Shown here piece after piece: positions 31,616 to 41,346 of a stretch of DNA of 64,000 nt (within the stretch, counting starts at the first letter, position 1; every line of letters begins with the position of its first letter). Both the position numbers and the translations under genes were made by a program. The notes below the pieces were generated by a model. It did no database searches. It had not been told where the DNA came from and was given only the letters and a program-made list of their open reading frames with translations. Source of the stretch: an uncultured Clostridia bacterium. GTDB taxonomy: Bacteria; Bacillota; Clostridia; Oscillospirales; Acutalibacteraceae. Location: contig CAMHAV010000001.1 of NCBI GenBank assembly GCA_946182865.1, positions 1 to 64,000 of the forward strand. The letters run 5' to 3'.

Positions 31616-33325
31616 ATGACCAATGCCATCAATGAAATACACGGACAAATCAGAGAAATCATCATGGCGGCCATGGGACGCGCGGTAGCGGATGAAGTCA
31701 TCCCCGCCGTTCCCGCCCCCGCCTTTTCCATCGAAACCCCCGCCGACCCCTCCCACGGCGATTTCGCCTCCAACGCGGCGATGATCTCCGCCAAGGCGTT
31801 CCGTCTGCCGCCCCGAAAGATTGCGGAGCTTCTTACCGAGCGCATGGACTTCACCGGCACCTATGTCGAGCGCGTGGAGGTCGCGGGTCCCGGCTTCATC
31901 AATTTCTTTGTGGGTCGGCGCTATTTCAGCAACGTCCTGACGGGCATCCGCTCTGACGGCGCGGATTACGGCAAATCCGACTACGGCAAGGGCAAGCGTG
32001 TGATGGTGGAATTCGTCTCCGCCAACCCCACCGGCCCCATGCATATGGGCAACGCGCGCGGCGGCGCGCTGGGCGACTGCCTCGCGGCTGTTCTGGAAAC
32101 GGCAGGCTACGATGTGGAGCGCGAATTCTACGTCAACGACGCGGGCAACCAGATTCAGAAATTTGCCCTCTCGCTGGATATCCGCTACCAGCAGCTTTTC
32201 AAGGGCGAAGACGCCGCACCGCTGCCGGAGGATTCCTACCACGGCGCTGACATCACCGAGCTGGCAAAGGAATTCGCCGATATTCACGGCGACAGCTATA
32301 TGGATAAAAGCGAAGAAGAACGCCGCGCCGCGCTGGTGGACTATGCCCTGCCCAAGAACATCGCCAAAATGAAATCCGACATTGCCAAATACCGCATTGT
32401 CTACGATACATGGTTCCTGGAAAGCTCGCTGCATGAAAGCGGCGAGGTACAGGAGATCATCGACATCCTCACCGAGAAAGGGCTGACCTACGAAAAGGAG
32501 GGTGCCATCTGGTACAAGGCCACGCAGTTCGGCGGCGAAAAGGACGAGGTGCTTGTCCGTGCCAACGGCAACCCCACCTATTTTGCGGCGGATATCGCCT
32601 ATCACCGCAACAAATTCCAAAAGCGCGGCTTTGACACCTGCATCGACGTGTGGGGCGCCGACCACCACGGTCACGTCGCGCGTATGAAAGGCGCGATGGA
32701 CGCGGTAGGTCTGAACGGCTCTCAATTGCACATCGTTCTCATGCAGCTTGTGCGTCTGATGGACAACGGCGTACCCGTCAAAATGAGCAAACGAACCGGC
32801 AAGGCCATTCAACTGGCCGATCTGCTGGATGAAGTTCCCGTGGACGCGGCGCGCTTCTTCTTCAACCTGCGCGAGGCCAACACCCAGATGGACTTTGACC
32901 TCGGACTCGCGGTGCGCGAAGATTCGCAGAACCCGGTCTACTATGTGCAGTACGCCCACGCGCGTATCTGCTCTATCTTCCGCCGCGACGAGGCAAAGAA
33001 ATTCAATCTCGACGAGGTATCTCCCGAGGCGCTCGACCTGCTCACGCATCCCTCCGAGATCGAACTCATCCGCTACCTCTCCTCCCTGCCGAACGAAATC
33101 ATCGCGGCGGCGAAGGAATACGAACCCGCCCGCATGACCCGTTACGTCATGGAGCTGGCTTCCAAATATCACAAGTTCTATCACGACTGCCGCGTGCTGG
33201 GCAACGACGACGACAACCTGACCGCCGCGCGTCTGCTGCTCTGCGACTGCGTGCGCCGCGTGATCGCCAACATTCTCAACATGCTCAAAGTCACCGCTCC
33301 CGATCACATGGACTCACAGGAGTGA
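31616..33325 (+). CDS. argS: Arginyl-tRNA synthetase
   Basis: A 569-residue class I synthetase that charges tRNA-Arg. The N-terminal additional domain is followed by the HIGH-type motif in NPTGPMHMGNARGG. The Rossmann core has WGADHHGHVAR, then KMSKRTGKAI and the anticodon-binding helical domain ending in the family-typical VCxRRVIxNxLxxLxV pattern. The ATG at 31616 with AAAGGA twelve bases upstream is preferred over the TTG at 31604, which sits directly on that ribosome site and overlaps the previous stop. Confidence 0.95.
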   Translation: MTNAINEIHGQIREIIMAAMGRAVADEVIPAVPAPAFSIETPADPSHGDFASNAAMISAKAFRLPPRKIAELLTERMDFTGTYVERVEVAGPGFINFFVGRRYFSNVLTGIRSDGADYGKSDYGKGKRVMVEFVSANPTGPMHMGNARGGALGDCLAAVLETAGYDVEREFYVNDAGNQIQKFALSLDIRYQQLFKGEDAAPLPEDSYHGADITELAKEFADIHGDSYMDKSEEERRAALVDYALPKNIAKMKSDIAKYRIVYDTWFLESSLHESGEVQEIIDILTEKGLTYEKEGAIWYKATQFGGEKDEVLVRANGNPTYFAADIAYHRNKFQKRGFDTCIDVWGADHHGHVARMKGAMDAVGLNGSQLHIVLMQLVRLMDNGVPVKMSKRTGKAIQLADLLDEVPVDAARFFFNLREANTQMDFDLGLAVREDSQNPVYYVQYAHARICSIFRRDEAKKFNLDEVSPEALDLLTHPSEIELIRYLSSLPNEIIAAAKEYEPARMTRYVMELASKYHKFYHDCRVLGNDDDNLTAARLLLCDCVRRVIANILNMLKVTAPDHMDSQE

Positions 33326-33330
33326 ATGCA

Positions 33331-33387
33331 ATGTGAAATGTGAAGTGTGAAGTGTGAAATGTGAAATGTGAAATGTGAAATGTGAAG
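33331..33387 (+). repeat. Heptameric repeat (TGTGAAR)n, locus B
   Basis: About eight tandem TGTGAA[A/G] units just after the argS stop; the longest of four copies in the window. Confidence 0.85.
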
Positions 33388-33454
33388 TTGTTTATTTTCG
33401 GCTTCATGCTGTTGCAGTTCCGCTTTTCCATAATTTTTTACAGGCAACAAAAAA

Positions 33455-33490
33455 ACAGCGCGGATGTGCTTTCCTGTGCATCTGCGCTGT
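33455..33490. terminator. Bidirectional terminator between argS and the 97-residue gene
   Basis: A 15-bp stem (33455-33469 with 33476-33490, one or two mismatches) with A- and T-runs on both flanks. Confidence 0.85.
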
Positions 33491-33494
33491 TTTA

Positions 33495-33788
33495 TCATGC
33501 CATTTTTACGGGGCTGATGGGATTCGCCATTCTTTCTCCGTTTGGCAGCCGATAGTCGAGAAACGTGACGCGTTTGGTTTCCCGATTGACCGAAACACGG
33601 GCAAACACCGTCCACAAATTGCACTGTACGTCCCCCTCAAATCCGATAAAATATTCAAAATCCACCTGGTCGGACAGCGCGTCGGGAAAAGCCTGACAAG
33701 CACCCTCAAAGTGATTTCTGAAATAATCCCGCCCCACCAGATCGGCAACCGCCCGCCATGCGGTGACTTTCGCCTCGTCCTTTGTCAA
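33495..33788 (-). CDS. Hypothetical 97-residue protein
   Basis: I do not recognise this protein. It reads TKDEAKVTAWRAVADLVG at the start and has a strand-rich middle (VDFEYFIGFEGDVQC, LWTVFARVSVNRETKRVTFLDY) like a small alpha/beta fold. The frame is open to 33836, but that part overlaps the carB terminator. The TTG at 33788 has GGGAGG eleven bases upstream and is the better start. It would be read by leakage past the carAB terminator. Confidence 0.55.
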   Translation of the reverse strand: MTKDEAKVTAWRAVADLVGRDYFRNHFEGACQAFPDALSDQVDFEYFIGFEGDVQCNLWTVFARVSVNRETKRVTFLDYRLPNGERMANPISPVKMA

Positions 33789-33801
33789 CAGCCAACTCAC
33801 C

Positions 33802-33856
33802 TCCCAAAAAAGAAACCTGCCTCGCCGCATTTTCAAAAGAATCAGGCGGGGCAGGT
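33802..33856 (-). terminator. Terminator of carAB
   Basis: A 12-bp stem (33856-33845 with 33826-33815, one G-T wobble) followed on the minus strand by TTTCTTTTTTGG. Confidence 0.85.
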
Positions 33857-33889
33857 CTTTATTGTATGCTAATCGCTATCCATTCATCA

Positions 33890-36800
33890 CTAAATTTTCG
33901 CGATGTCGATGACCGAGAGATCAACGCCGTCAGCGTTCTTGAGACAGGTTGCCAATGCTCTCGCCGTGTCAAGCGAGGTAAAGCAATGCACACCGCACTC
34001 CACGGCATTTCTTCTGATGAGATAGCCGTCACGGTTGGTTTCCATGCCCTGTGTGGGGGTGTTGATGATGAGGTCAAGCTCGTTGTTGATAATCATGTCG
34101 ATGTAGTTCGGTGAACCGTCCTCGAGACGCTTCACCACACGATTGGGGATGCCGCGGTCGGAGAGATAACGGCTGGTGCCGGCCGTGCAGTAGATTTCAT
34201 ACCCCAGATCAACAAAATCCTGCGCGATGGGAACGACTTCTTCCTTGTCCATATCCTTGACGGTAATGGCAATCTTGTGGCTGCGGGGCAGGCGGATGCC
34301 GGTGCCGACAAATGCCTTGATAAGGGCTTCCTCGTAGGTGTAGGCGATACCCAGCACTTCGCCGGTGGACTTCATTTCGGGGCCGAGGCTGATGTCCGCG
34401 CCGTAGAGCTTTTCAAACGAGAAAACCGGCATTTTGATGGCGATGGTGGGCTGCTCCTTCTGGAGGCCGTATTCATAGCCGAGGTCGGGGATCTTCTTGT
34501 CGCCAAAGAGACACTGCGTCGCCAGCTTGACAATCGGAATGCCCGTGATCTTGCTGATATAGGGAACGGTTCTGGAAGAACGGGGGTTGGCTTCGATGAT
34601 ATACACCACATCGTCCTTGACGATGAACTGAATATTGATCATGCCGCGTACGCCCAGCGACAGCGCCAGGTTGCGCGTATCCTCCACGATCTTCTCCTGC
34701 ACCTTCTTGCTGATGGACTGGCAGGGATAGACCGAAATGGAGTCGCCGGAGTGAACGCCCGCGCGCTCGATATGCTCCATGATGCCGGGAATGAGGATGT
34801 CGGTGCCGTCGCAGATCGCGTCAACCTCGACTTCCTTGCCCATGATATACTTATCAACGAGAATCGGGTGATCCTGCTGGATGCGGTTGATAATGCCGAT
34901 ATACTCGCGGATCTCCTTATCCGAGAAAGCGATATGCATGCCCTGACCGCCCAGCACGTAGGAAGGACGCACGAGGACGGGATAGCCGATTTCGTTGGCG
35001 GCGGCAATGGCTTCGTCACAGGTAAAGACCGTCTTGCCGGGCGCCTTGGGAATGCCGCACTTGGTAAGAATCTGGTCGAACAGCTCTCTGTCCTCGGCTC
35101 TGTCCATATTCTCCGCCGAGGTGCCGAGAATACGCACGCCCATCTTATCGAGCGCCTCGCACAGCTTGATGGCGGTCTGCCCGCCGAACTGCACGACCGC
35201 GCCGTAGGGCTGCTCCAGCTCCACAATGTTGCGCACGTCTTCAGGGGTCAGCGGTTCAAAGTACAGCTTGTCCGACACGTCAAAGTCGGTGGAAACGGTT
35301 TCGGGGTTGTTGTTGACAATGATCGTCTCATAGCCCGCCGCTCTGAGCGCCCACACGGAATGCACCGAGCAGTAGTCAAATTCCACGCCCTGACCGATAC
35401 GAATCGGGCCGGAACCGATAACCATGACCTTTTTCTTGTCGGTGGTCGGGTCTACCTCGTTTTCGCTCTCGTAGCAGGAATAGTAGTAAGGGGTTTCCGC
35501 GTCGAATTCGGCGGCGCAGGTGTCGACCATCTTGTAGGCCGCCTTGATGCCGTTGTCGTAACGCATGGCGCGGACTTCGTCCTCGTCCCTGCCGCAGATT
35601 TCACCGATCACTTTGTCGGTGAAGCCGAGCAGCTTGGCGCGGCGGAGCGTTTCCACGCTCAGTTCCGTTGCAATCGCCTTTTCGGTTTCGACGATAGAGG
35701 CGAGCTTGTCGATAAACCACAGGTCAATGGTGGTAATGTCGTGAATGCTTTTCTGCGTATAGCCGCGGCGGAGTGCTTCGGCAATGACGAAGATGCGGCG
35801 GTCGTCCACCAGATGAAGCGCCTGTTCGAGCGTTGCATCGTCCATCTCCATGACTTCCTTCATGCGCAGGCTGAAAATATTGGTTTCGAGGCAGCGGATG
35901 GATTTCATCAACGCGCTCTCGAAATTGATGCCGATGCCCATGACTTCGCCGGTCGCCTTCATCTGGGTGCCGAGCTTTCTCTTGGCATAGACAAATTTAT
36001 CAAACGGCCAGCGCGGAATCTTGACAACGCAGTAATCCAGCGTCGGCTCGAAGCAGGCAAAGGTCTTGTGGGTGATGGCGTTCTTGATCTCGTCGAGGCG
36101 GTAGCCCAGCGCGATCTTGGCCGCCACCTTGGCGATGGGATAGCCTGTCGCCTTGGAGGCCAGTGCGGAGGAACGGCTCACGCGGGGGTTGACCTCGATG
36201 ACCGCGTACTCAAAGCTGTTCGGATTAAGCGCGAACTGCACGTTGCAGCCGCCCGCGATATCCAGTTCGTCAATGATGGCGAGCGCCGCGCTGCGGAGCA
36301 TCTGGTGTTCCTTGTCGCTGAGCGTCTGGGACGGCGCGACAACGATGGAGTCGCCCGTGTGAACGCCCACCGGGTCGAGATTTTCCATGTTACAGACGGT
36401 GATGCAGTTGCCCGCGCTGTCGCGGATGACTTCGTATTCAATTTCCTTCCAGCCGCCGATGTAGCGCTCGATCAGCGCCTCGGTCACGCGGCTGACCTGT
36501 AAGCCGTGACCGCAGATTTCCACCAGCTCGTCATGATTATGGGCGATGCCGCCGCCTGTGCCGCCCAGCGTAAAGGCGGGACGCACCACCACGGGATAGC
36601 CGATCTTCTCGGCAAACGCGACGGCGTCCTCCACCGTATGCACCACCAAACTTTCGGCGCAGGGCTGGTGGATTTTCTCCATCGTATCTTTAAATTCCTG
36701 TCTGTCCTCCGCCTTGCGGATGGTTTCGGCGGTGGTGCCGATCATGGTCACACCGTGAGCGGCAAAGAAACCCTCTTCCTCCAGCTCGACCGCGAGGTTC

Positions 36801-37087
36801 AGCGCGTTCTGACCGCCGAGGGTGGGCAGAATGGAGTCGGGATTTTCCGCGAGAATGACTTTCTTGACCGTGTCGGTGGTAAGCGGCTCGATGTAAACCT
36901 TGTCCGCGATGTCCTTGTCGGTCATAATGGTGGCGGGATTGGAGTTGATGAGGACGACCTCAACGCCTTCCTCCTTGAGCGAGCGGCACGCCTGTGTGCC
37001 CGCGTAGTCAAATTCGGCGGCCTGACCGATGATGATCGGGCCGGAACCGATGACGACAACCTTTTTGATATTAGGATTCTTGGGCAT
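33890..37087 (-). CDS. carB: Carbamoyl-phosphate synthase large subunit
   Basis: The 1065-residue synthetase subunit that makes carbamoyl phosphate from bicarbonate, ammonia and two ATP, for pyrimidines and arginine. Two homologous ATP-grasp halves are clear: KKVVVIGSGPIIIGQAAEFDY at the start and KVMVIGSGPIRIGQGVEFDY at about residue 555. Both have EVNPRVSRSSAL / EANPRSSRTVPY type metal-binding ends. The C-terminal MGS-like allosteric domain (~930-1065) ends the protein. The ATG overlaps the carA stop by one base (TAATG). Confidence 0.97.
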   Translation of the reverse strand: MPKNPNIKKVVVIGSGPIIIGQAAEFDYAGTQACRSLKEEGVEVVLINSNPATIMTDKDIADKVYIEPLTTDTVKKVILAENPDSILPTLGGQNALNLAVELEEEGFFAAHGVTMIGTTAETIRKAEDRQEFKDTMEKIHQPCAESLVVHTVEDAVAFAEKIGYPVVVRPAFTLGGTGGGIAHNHDELVEICGHGLQVSRVTEALIERYIGGWKEIEYEVIRDSAGNCITVCNMENLDPVGVHTGDSIVVAPSQTLSDKEHQMLRSAALAIIDELDIAGGCNVQFALNPNSFEYAVIEVNPRVSRSSALASKATGYPIAKVAAKIALGYRLDEIKNAITHKTFACFEPTLDYCVVKIPRWPFDKFVYAKRKLGTQMKATGEVMGIGINFESALMKSIRCLETNIFSLRMKEVMEMDDATLEQALHLVDDRRIFVIAEALRRGYTQKSIHDITTIDLWFIDKLASIVETEKAIATELSVETLRRAKLLGFTDKVIGEICGRDEDEVRAMRYDNGIKAAYKMVDTCAAEFDAETPYYYSCYESENEVDPTTDKKKVMVIGSGPIRIGQGVEFDYCSVHSVWALRAAGYETIIVNNNPETVSTDFDVSDKLYFEPLTPEDVRNIVELEQPYGAVVQFGGQTAIKLCEALDKMGVRILGTSAENMDRAEDRELFDQILTKCGIPKAPGKTVFTCDEAIAAANEIGYPVLVRPSYVLGGQGMHIAFSDKEIREYIGIINRIQQDHPILVDKYIMGKEVEVDAICDGTDILIPGIMEHIERAGVHSGDSISVYPCQSISKKVQEKIVEDTRNLALSLGVRGMINIQFIVKDDVVYIIEANPRSSRTVPYISKITGIPIVKLATQCLFGDKKIPDLGYEYGLQKEQPTIAIKMPVFSFEKLYGADISLGPEMKSTGEVLGIAYTYEEALIKAFVGTGIRLPRSHKIAITVKDMDKEEVVPIAQDFVDLGYEIYCTAGTSRYLSDRGIPNRVVKRLEDGSPNYIDMIINNELDLIINTPTQGMETNRDGYLIRRNAVECGVHCFTSLDTARALATCLKNADGVDLSVIDIAKI

Positions 37088-38163
37088 TAGTTGTTGCCTC
37101 CCATCATAGCAATGAATTCTTCAAAGAGCGGTGCGGAATCCAGCGGGCCGGGGCATGCCTCCGGGTGGAACTGCACGGTAAAGACGTAGCCGTTTTTATA
37201 GCGCACGCCCTCACAGCTTCCGTCGTTGACGTTGACGTGGCTCATCTCGGCAACAGCGGGGTCGATAGACTGCTCGTCCACCACATAGCCGTGATTCTGC
37301 GAGGTGATGTAGATATGACCTGTCTTGAGATCCTTGACAGGGTGATTGGCGCCTCTGTGACCGTATTTGAGCTTGTAGGTGTCAAAGCCGTTGGCCAGCG
37401 CCGTGAGCTGATGTCCCAGACAGATGGCAAAAATCGGGATTTTTGCCGCGATGAGCTTTTTGATTTCCTCAATCACGCTGCCGCACTGCTTGGGGTCGCC
37501 GGGGCCGTTGGAAAGCATAATGCCGTCCGGCTGAGCCGCCAGAATTTCCTCCGCGGAGGTCTGCGCGGGGTAGACCGTGACCTCGCAGCCGAGGTTCACG
37601 AGGGACTGCGGAATATTCTGCTTGGCGCCCAGATCGAGCAGCGCCACCTTATACTGACCGCCCTGACCGAGGGTGTATTTTTCCGCGCAGGTGACCGTCG
37701 GCACGGTTTCGGGCAGGGTGTACGCCTTGATTTCTTTCATGCAGGCATCCATGTCGAAGCTCTCGCCAAAGGTAATCATGCCGCGCATGGTTCCCGACTC
37801 GCGAAGGTGCTTGGTCAGCGCGCGGGTATCAATCCCCTGTATAACGGGGATATCGTTTTTGATCAGATAATCCCGCAGGGAACCCTCCGAGCGGAAGTTG
37901 GAAGCGGTTCTGTTCAGCTCGCGCACGATGTACGCCTCCACCCACGGGCGGCGGGATTCGGTATCCTCTCCGCATACGCCGTAGCTGCCGATAATGGGGT
38001 ATGTCATCACAACGCCCTGCCCCGCATAAGACGGGTCGGTGAGAAGCTCACGATAGCCCGTCATGGAGGTGTTGAACACAATTTCACAGACGGTTTTCTT
38101 TTCCGCTCCGACAGATTCGCCCTGGTAGACGCGTCCGTCCTCGAGAATCAGCCATGCTTTCAT
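37087..38163 (-). CDS. carA: Carbamoyl-phosphate synthase small subunit
   Basis: A 358-residue glutaminase subunit feeding ammonia to CarB. The N-terminal domain has GRVYQGESVGAEK and the TSMTGYRELLTDPSYAGQ motif. The class I amidotransferase domain has the nucleophile in FAICLGHQL and the His/Glu pair in VQFHPEACPGP. The start at 38163 has AAAGGA about ten bases upstream; the frame is open to a TTG at 38199 without such support. First gene of the carAB operon. Confidence 0.96.
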   Translation of the reverse strand: MKAWLILEDGRVYQGESVGAEKKTVCEIVFNTSMTGYRELLTDPSYAGQGVVMTYPIIGSYGVCGEDTESRRPWVEAYIVRELNRTASNFRSEGSLRDYLIKNDIPVIQGIDTRALTKHLRESGTMRGMITFGESFDMDACMKEIKAYTLPETVPTVTCAEKYTLGQGGQYKVALLDLGAKQNIPQSLVNLGCEVTVYPAQTSAEEILAAQPDGIMLSNGPGDPKQCGSVIEEIKKLIAAKIPIFAICLGHQLTALANGFDTYKLKYGHRGANHPVKDLKTGHIYITSQNHGYVVDEQSIDPAVAEMSHVNVNDGSCEGVRYKNGYVFTVQFHPEACPGPLDSAPLFEEFIAMMGGNN

Positions 38164-38266
38164 TTGCTGTTCATTCCTTTTCTCGTATTTTTGAGACAAC
38201 GTCGGTCAGGAAAGACCTCCGTTTTCTCATTGTTTTCGCCTTTTCGCGATACACACATTTCATATA

Positions 38267-38295
38267 ATTATAGCATAGTGTTATGACAATTTCAA
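38267..38295 (-). promoter_or_regulatory. Promoter of carAB
   Basis: Minus-strand -35 TTGAAA (38295-38290), 17-bp spacer, -10 TATAAT (38272-38267). The ~100-base leader shows no PyrR-type attenuator that I can recognise. Confidence 0.7.
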
Positions 38296-38365
38296 TATCG
38301 AATTTTTAGATAAATGCGGCGGGGTTTTGTGCCTTTTTATTGTAGAAAAGCGGCATGGTAAAAGA

Positions 38366-39577
38366 TTAAAACGCTTTCTTGATCCGCTCAATGGCCGCTA
38401 CGGAATGCTCCAGCGAACCAAACGAGGTCAGCCGGAAATAGCCTTCGCCGCTCGGGCCGAATCCCGAACCGGGTGTGCCGACTACACCGGCGCGGTTGAT
38501 GAGTTCGTCAAAGAACTCCCATGAAGTCAGGCCATCCGGCGTTTTCAGCCAGATGTAAGGCGCGTTGACGCCGCCGTACACGGTGAAGCCCGCCTCGGCC
38601 AGTCCCTCCCGTATCACCTTGGCGTTATGGAGATAATAAGCGATTGTCTCGCGAATCTGCTTTTGTCCCTCGGCGGAATAAACCGCCTCTGCGCCGCGCT
38701 GCACGATGTAAGGCACGCCGTTGAATTTGGTGGTCTGGCGGCGGTTCCAGAGCGCGCCCAGCGAAACGCCGCCGCAGGTCAGCTCCTTGGGAACGACGGT
38801 GTAGCCGCAGCGTGTTCCCGTGAAGCCCGCCGTCTTGCTGAAGCTGCGGAATTCGATAGCGCACTTCTTCGCGCCCTCGATCTCGAAAATACTGTGGGGA
38901 ATGTCCTCGGTGATAAACGCCTCATACGCCGAGTCATACAGGATGACCGAACCATTGGAAAGCGCGTAATCCACCCACTTTTGCAGCCCCTCATAGGTGA
39001 TGGAAGCGCCCGTGGGATTGTTGGGGAAGCAGAGATAAATCATGTCCGCCTTTTTATCGGGCAGAGCGGGGGCAAATCCGTTTTCCTCCGTGCAGGGCAT
39101 ATAGACGAGGTTGCTCCATTTGCCGTCGGGCTGCGGCTCGCCTGCCCGTCCCGCCATGGCGTTGGTATCGACATACACGGGATACACCGGGTCGCACACC
39201 GCCACAATATTGTCCTTGCCGAAGATATCCCCGATGTTGCCGGTGTCGGACTTCGCGCCGTCGCTCACAAACACCTCGTCGGGAGAAATGGCAATCCCCC
39301 TGGCGCGGTAGTCGTTTTCCGCAATGGCTTCCCGCAGGAAATCATAGCCCTGCTCGGGGCCGTAGCCGCGGAAAGTGGCCGCCTCGCCCATCTCGTCGCA
39401 GGCCTGCTTCATGGCCTCCACCACGGCGGGAGCGAGCGGACGGGTGACGTCCCCGATGCCTAGACGGATGATCGACTGGTCGGGATGCGCGGCGGTATAG
39501 GCCGCCACTCTCTTGGCGATATCCGAGAAAAGATAGCTTCCCGGCAGCTTGACAAAATTTTCGTTGATGGTAAACAT
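38366..39577 (-). CDS. dapL: LL-diaminopimelate aminotransferase
   Basis: A 403-residue class I PLP aminotransferase that turns tetrahydrodipicolinate directly into LL-diaminopimelate. The DapL signature is visible: [17 protein letters not shown] at the start, [41 protein letters not shown], and the PLP lysine in [15 protein letters not shown]. It follows dapF after 48 bases, so the two last common steps of the DAP route are together. GGAGG lies upstream of the ATG. Confidence 0.95.
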   Translation of the reverse strand: MFTINENFVKLPGSYLFSDIAKRVAAYTAAHPDQSIIRLGIGDVTRPLAPAVVEAMKQACDEMGEAATFRGYGPEQGYDFLREAIAENDYRARGIAISPDEVFVSDGAKSDTGNIGDIFGKDNIVAVCDPVYPVYVDTNAMAGRAGEPQPDGKWSNLVYMPCTEENGFAPALPDKKADMIYLCFPNNPTGASITYEGLQKWVDYALSNGSVILYDSAYEAFITEDIPHSIFEIEGAKKCAIEFRSFSKTAGFTGTRCGYTVVPKELTCGGVSLGALWNRRQTTKFNGVPYIVQRGAEAVYSAEGQKQIRETIAYYLHNAKVIREGLAEAGFTVYGGVNAPYIWLKTPDGLTSWEFFDELINRAGVVGTPGSGFGPSGEGYFRLTSFGSLEHSVAAIERIKKAF

Positions 39578-39601
39578 ATTTTTATGATCCTCCTGCTTGA
39601 A

Positions 39602-39631
39602 ATTTCACATTTCACACTTCACACTTCACAT
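39602..39631 (-). repeat. Heptameric repeat (TGTGAAR)n, locus C
   Basis: About four heptamers, here on the minus strand, between dapF and dapL and touching the dapF stop codon. Confidence 0.8.
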
Positions 39632-40465
39632 TAAAGAAACTTCCCCTTCAAAGACAAAGGTCGCGGGGCCGGTCATGTAGACGGTGTTTTCCTCGCGGTT
39701 CCACTCGATGCGAAGATCGCCGCCGCGCAGCTTGACCGTGACCGTGTTGCTGGTCACGCATCCGTTCAGCACTGACGCGACCGCCACGGCGCACGCGCCT
39801 GTGCCGCACGCCCATGTCTCCCCCGAACCGCGTTCCCACACACGCATCTGCACTGTGCGGTCGTCGATTTTTTTGACAAACTCCGTGTTAACGCGTTCGG
39901 GGAAGAGCGGGTCGTTCTCGAATTTCGGGCCGATTTTCTCTAAATCCATGCCGTCCACATCGTCCACGAATACCACGCAGTGAGGATTCCCCATCGACAC
40001 GCAGGTGATGTTCCACTCGCCGCCCGCCACGGACACCGCCTCACCGATCAGGCTGTCGCCGTTCCACTTGACGGGGATGAGCGCAGGCTCCAGAATCGGG
40101 CCGCCCATGTTGACGCGGACGGAGGTTACTTCCCCGTCCTCCACGGTCAGCTGCGCGGTCTTGACGCCGCCGAGCGTTTCGACGGTGATTTCCGTCTTGT
40201 CGGTCAGACCCTTGGCATAAACATATTTGGCAAAGCAGCGCACACCGTTGCCGCACATCTTTCCCTCCGAGCCGTCCGCGTTGAACATACGCATTTTAAA
40301 ATCGGCCACTTCCGAAGGACAGATCAGAATCATGCCGTCGGAACCTACGCCGAAATGACGGTCACTAAGCCGGATGGAAGTTTCCGACGGGTCAAAATCC
40401 ATGCCGTTCATACAGTTGACGTAAATGTAATCGTTGCCGATTCCGTGCATTTTGGTAAATTTCAT
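39626..40465 (-). CDS. dapF: Diaminopimelate epimerase
   Basis: A 279-residue enzyme converting LL- to meso-diaminopimelate for lysine and peptidoglycan. It begins MKFTKMHGIGNDYIY as the family does. The two catalytic cysteines are in GKMCGNGVRC and ETWACGTGACA. The start at 40465 has GGAGG eleven bases upstream; the frame extends to 40489 without family similarity. It precedes dapL in the same operon. Confidence 0.96.
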   Translation of the reverse strand: MKFTKMHGIGNDYIYVNCMNGMDFDPSETSIRLSDRHFGVGSDGMILICPSEVADFKMRMFNADGSEGKMCGNGVRCFAKYVYAKGLTDKTEITVETLGGVKTAQLTVEDGEVTSVRVNMGGPILEPALIPVKWNGDSLIGEAVSVAGGEWNITCVSMGNPHCVVFVDDVDGMDLEKIGPKFENDPLFPERVNTEFVKKIDDRTVQMRVWERGSGETWACGTGACAVAVASVLNGCVTSNTVTVKLRGGDLRIEWNREENTVYMTGPATFVFEGEVSLM

Positions 40466-40489
40466 ATGGCTTCTTCCTCCTGTAAGCAT

Positions 40490-40522
40490 AAAAAAAGGAA
40501 TAGCAGATGAACTGCTATCCCC
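40490..40522 (-). terminator. Terminator of the ANTAR gene
   Basis: A 9-bp stem GGATAGCAG / CTGCTATTCC on the minus strand followed by TTTTTTTATG. It sits just before the dapF ribosome site, so dapF must have its own promoter between 40523 and 40606; I could not define one. Confidence 0.75.
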
Positions 40523-40606
40523 TCATTGGAATAACTGAAAAAAGAACCGTCGCAATTCCGGCACTCGTATGCGATTTTGACAAAACCGAAAGTACAACGC
40601 TCATTC

Positions 40607-41164
40607 TCACAAAACTCCGTTCAAGATTTTTTCCGCCACCGCCACCAGACTGTCCCCCGTGTCCATGCTTTTCTTTTGCATGAAGCGGTGCGCTTCGGGT
40701 TCGGTCATATTGTTGCGCTCCATCAGCAGCGCCTTGGCTCTGAAAATCAGGTCGCTGTCGGCTTTGCTGCGCGGCGCAGGTCTTTGCTCCTGTTGCTTCG
40801 GCTTATGACCGTGCCAGCCCCGCTCAAGGAGCAGCGCCAGCGTTTCGATCAGGTCGCGGCGATTCAGGGGAACATCCAGACAGATCATGCCCTCGCCCCG
40901 CACCATCGCTCGCTGTCTGGCGGTCAGCAGCACCACCATCTCGAAATGCTCCGGTCTGATCTGAAAAAGCTCCATGACAGTCATGTCGCTCATGGCATAG
41001 GTGCACAGCAGCACGCCGCCCTCCCCGCTGAAACGGGACGCAAGGTGCAGCGCCGACGCGCCTTTGGTGACCGTTCCCAGCACCCTGATGCCGGACGAAG
41101 AGACAACCTGCGCCAGCTTTTCCCCCATGCCCGCGTCACGGCAGGCAATGATCACACCGTTCAA
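40607..41164 (-). CDS. ANTAR-domain RNA-binding antiterminator
   Basis: A 185-residue regulator. The C-terminal ~55 residues (LIFRAKALLMERNNMTEPEAHRFMQKKSMDTGDSLVAVAEKIL pattern) form an ANTAR domain, which binds paired hexaloop RNA hairpins to prevent termination. The N-terminal ~115 residues look like a degenerate receiver domain: the acidic pocket is reduced to CRD and the phospho-acceptor position reads LLCTYAMSD, so phosphorylation is unlikely. The start is the TTG at 41164, nine bases after GAGAGG. In related bacteria such proteins act on nitrogen genes; no target is seen nearby. Confidence 0.85.
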   Translation of the reverse strand: MNGVIIACRDAGMGEKLAQVVSSSGIRVLGTVTKGASALHLASRFSGEGGVLLCTYAMSDMTVMELFQIRPEHFEMVVLLTARQRAMVRGEGMICLDVPLNRRDLIETLALLLERGWHGHKPKQQEQRPAPRSKADSDLIFRAKALLMERNNMTEPEAHRFMQKKSMDTGDSLVAVAEKILNGVL

Positions 41165-41221
41165 ATGCGACAACCTCTCAAATCAATACGCGATAAACCT
41201 AAACATACCTTTACAACCAAT

Positions 41222-41250
41222 ATTTTAACGGTATAAAGTCCAAAAGTCAA
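41222..41250 (-). promoter_or_regulatory. Promoter of the ANTAR gene
   Basis: Minus-strand -35 TTGACT (41250-41245), 17-bp spacer, -10 TAAAAT (41227-41222). Confidence 0.7.
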
Positions 41251-41346
41251 CCTATTTTTTGATGACAGCGCAAGAATCGTTTATCCCTCAAAAATCCTCC
41301 TGTGTTGCCAATGGGATTTGTATAATATGTATAATGACGGATGCCG

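Noticed and set aside
34277-36502. 741-codon plus-strand frame opposite carB
   Set aside because: Antisense shadow of carB; composition rich in Arg, Gly and His as typical of such frames.
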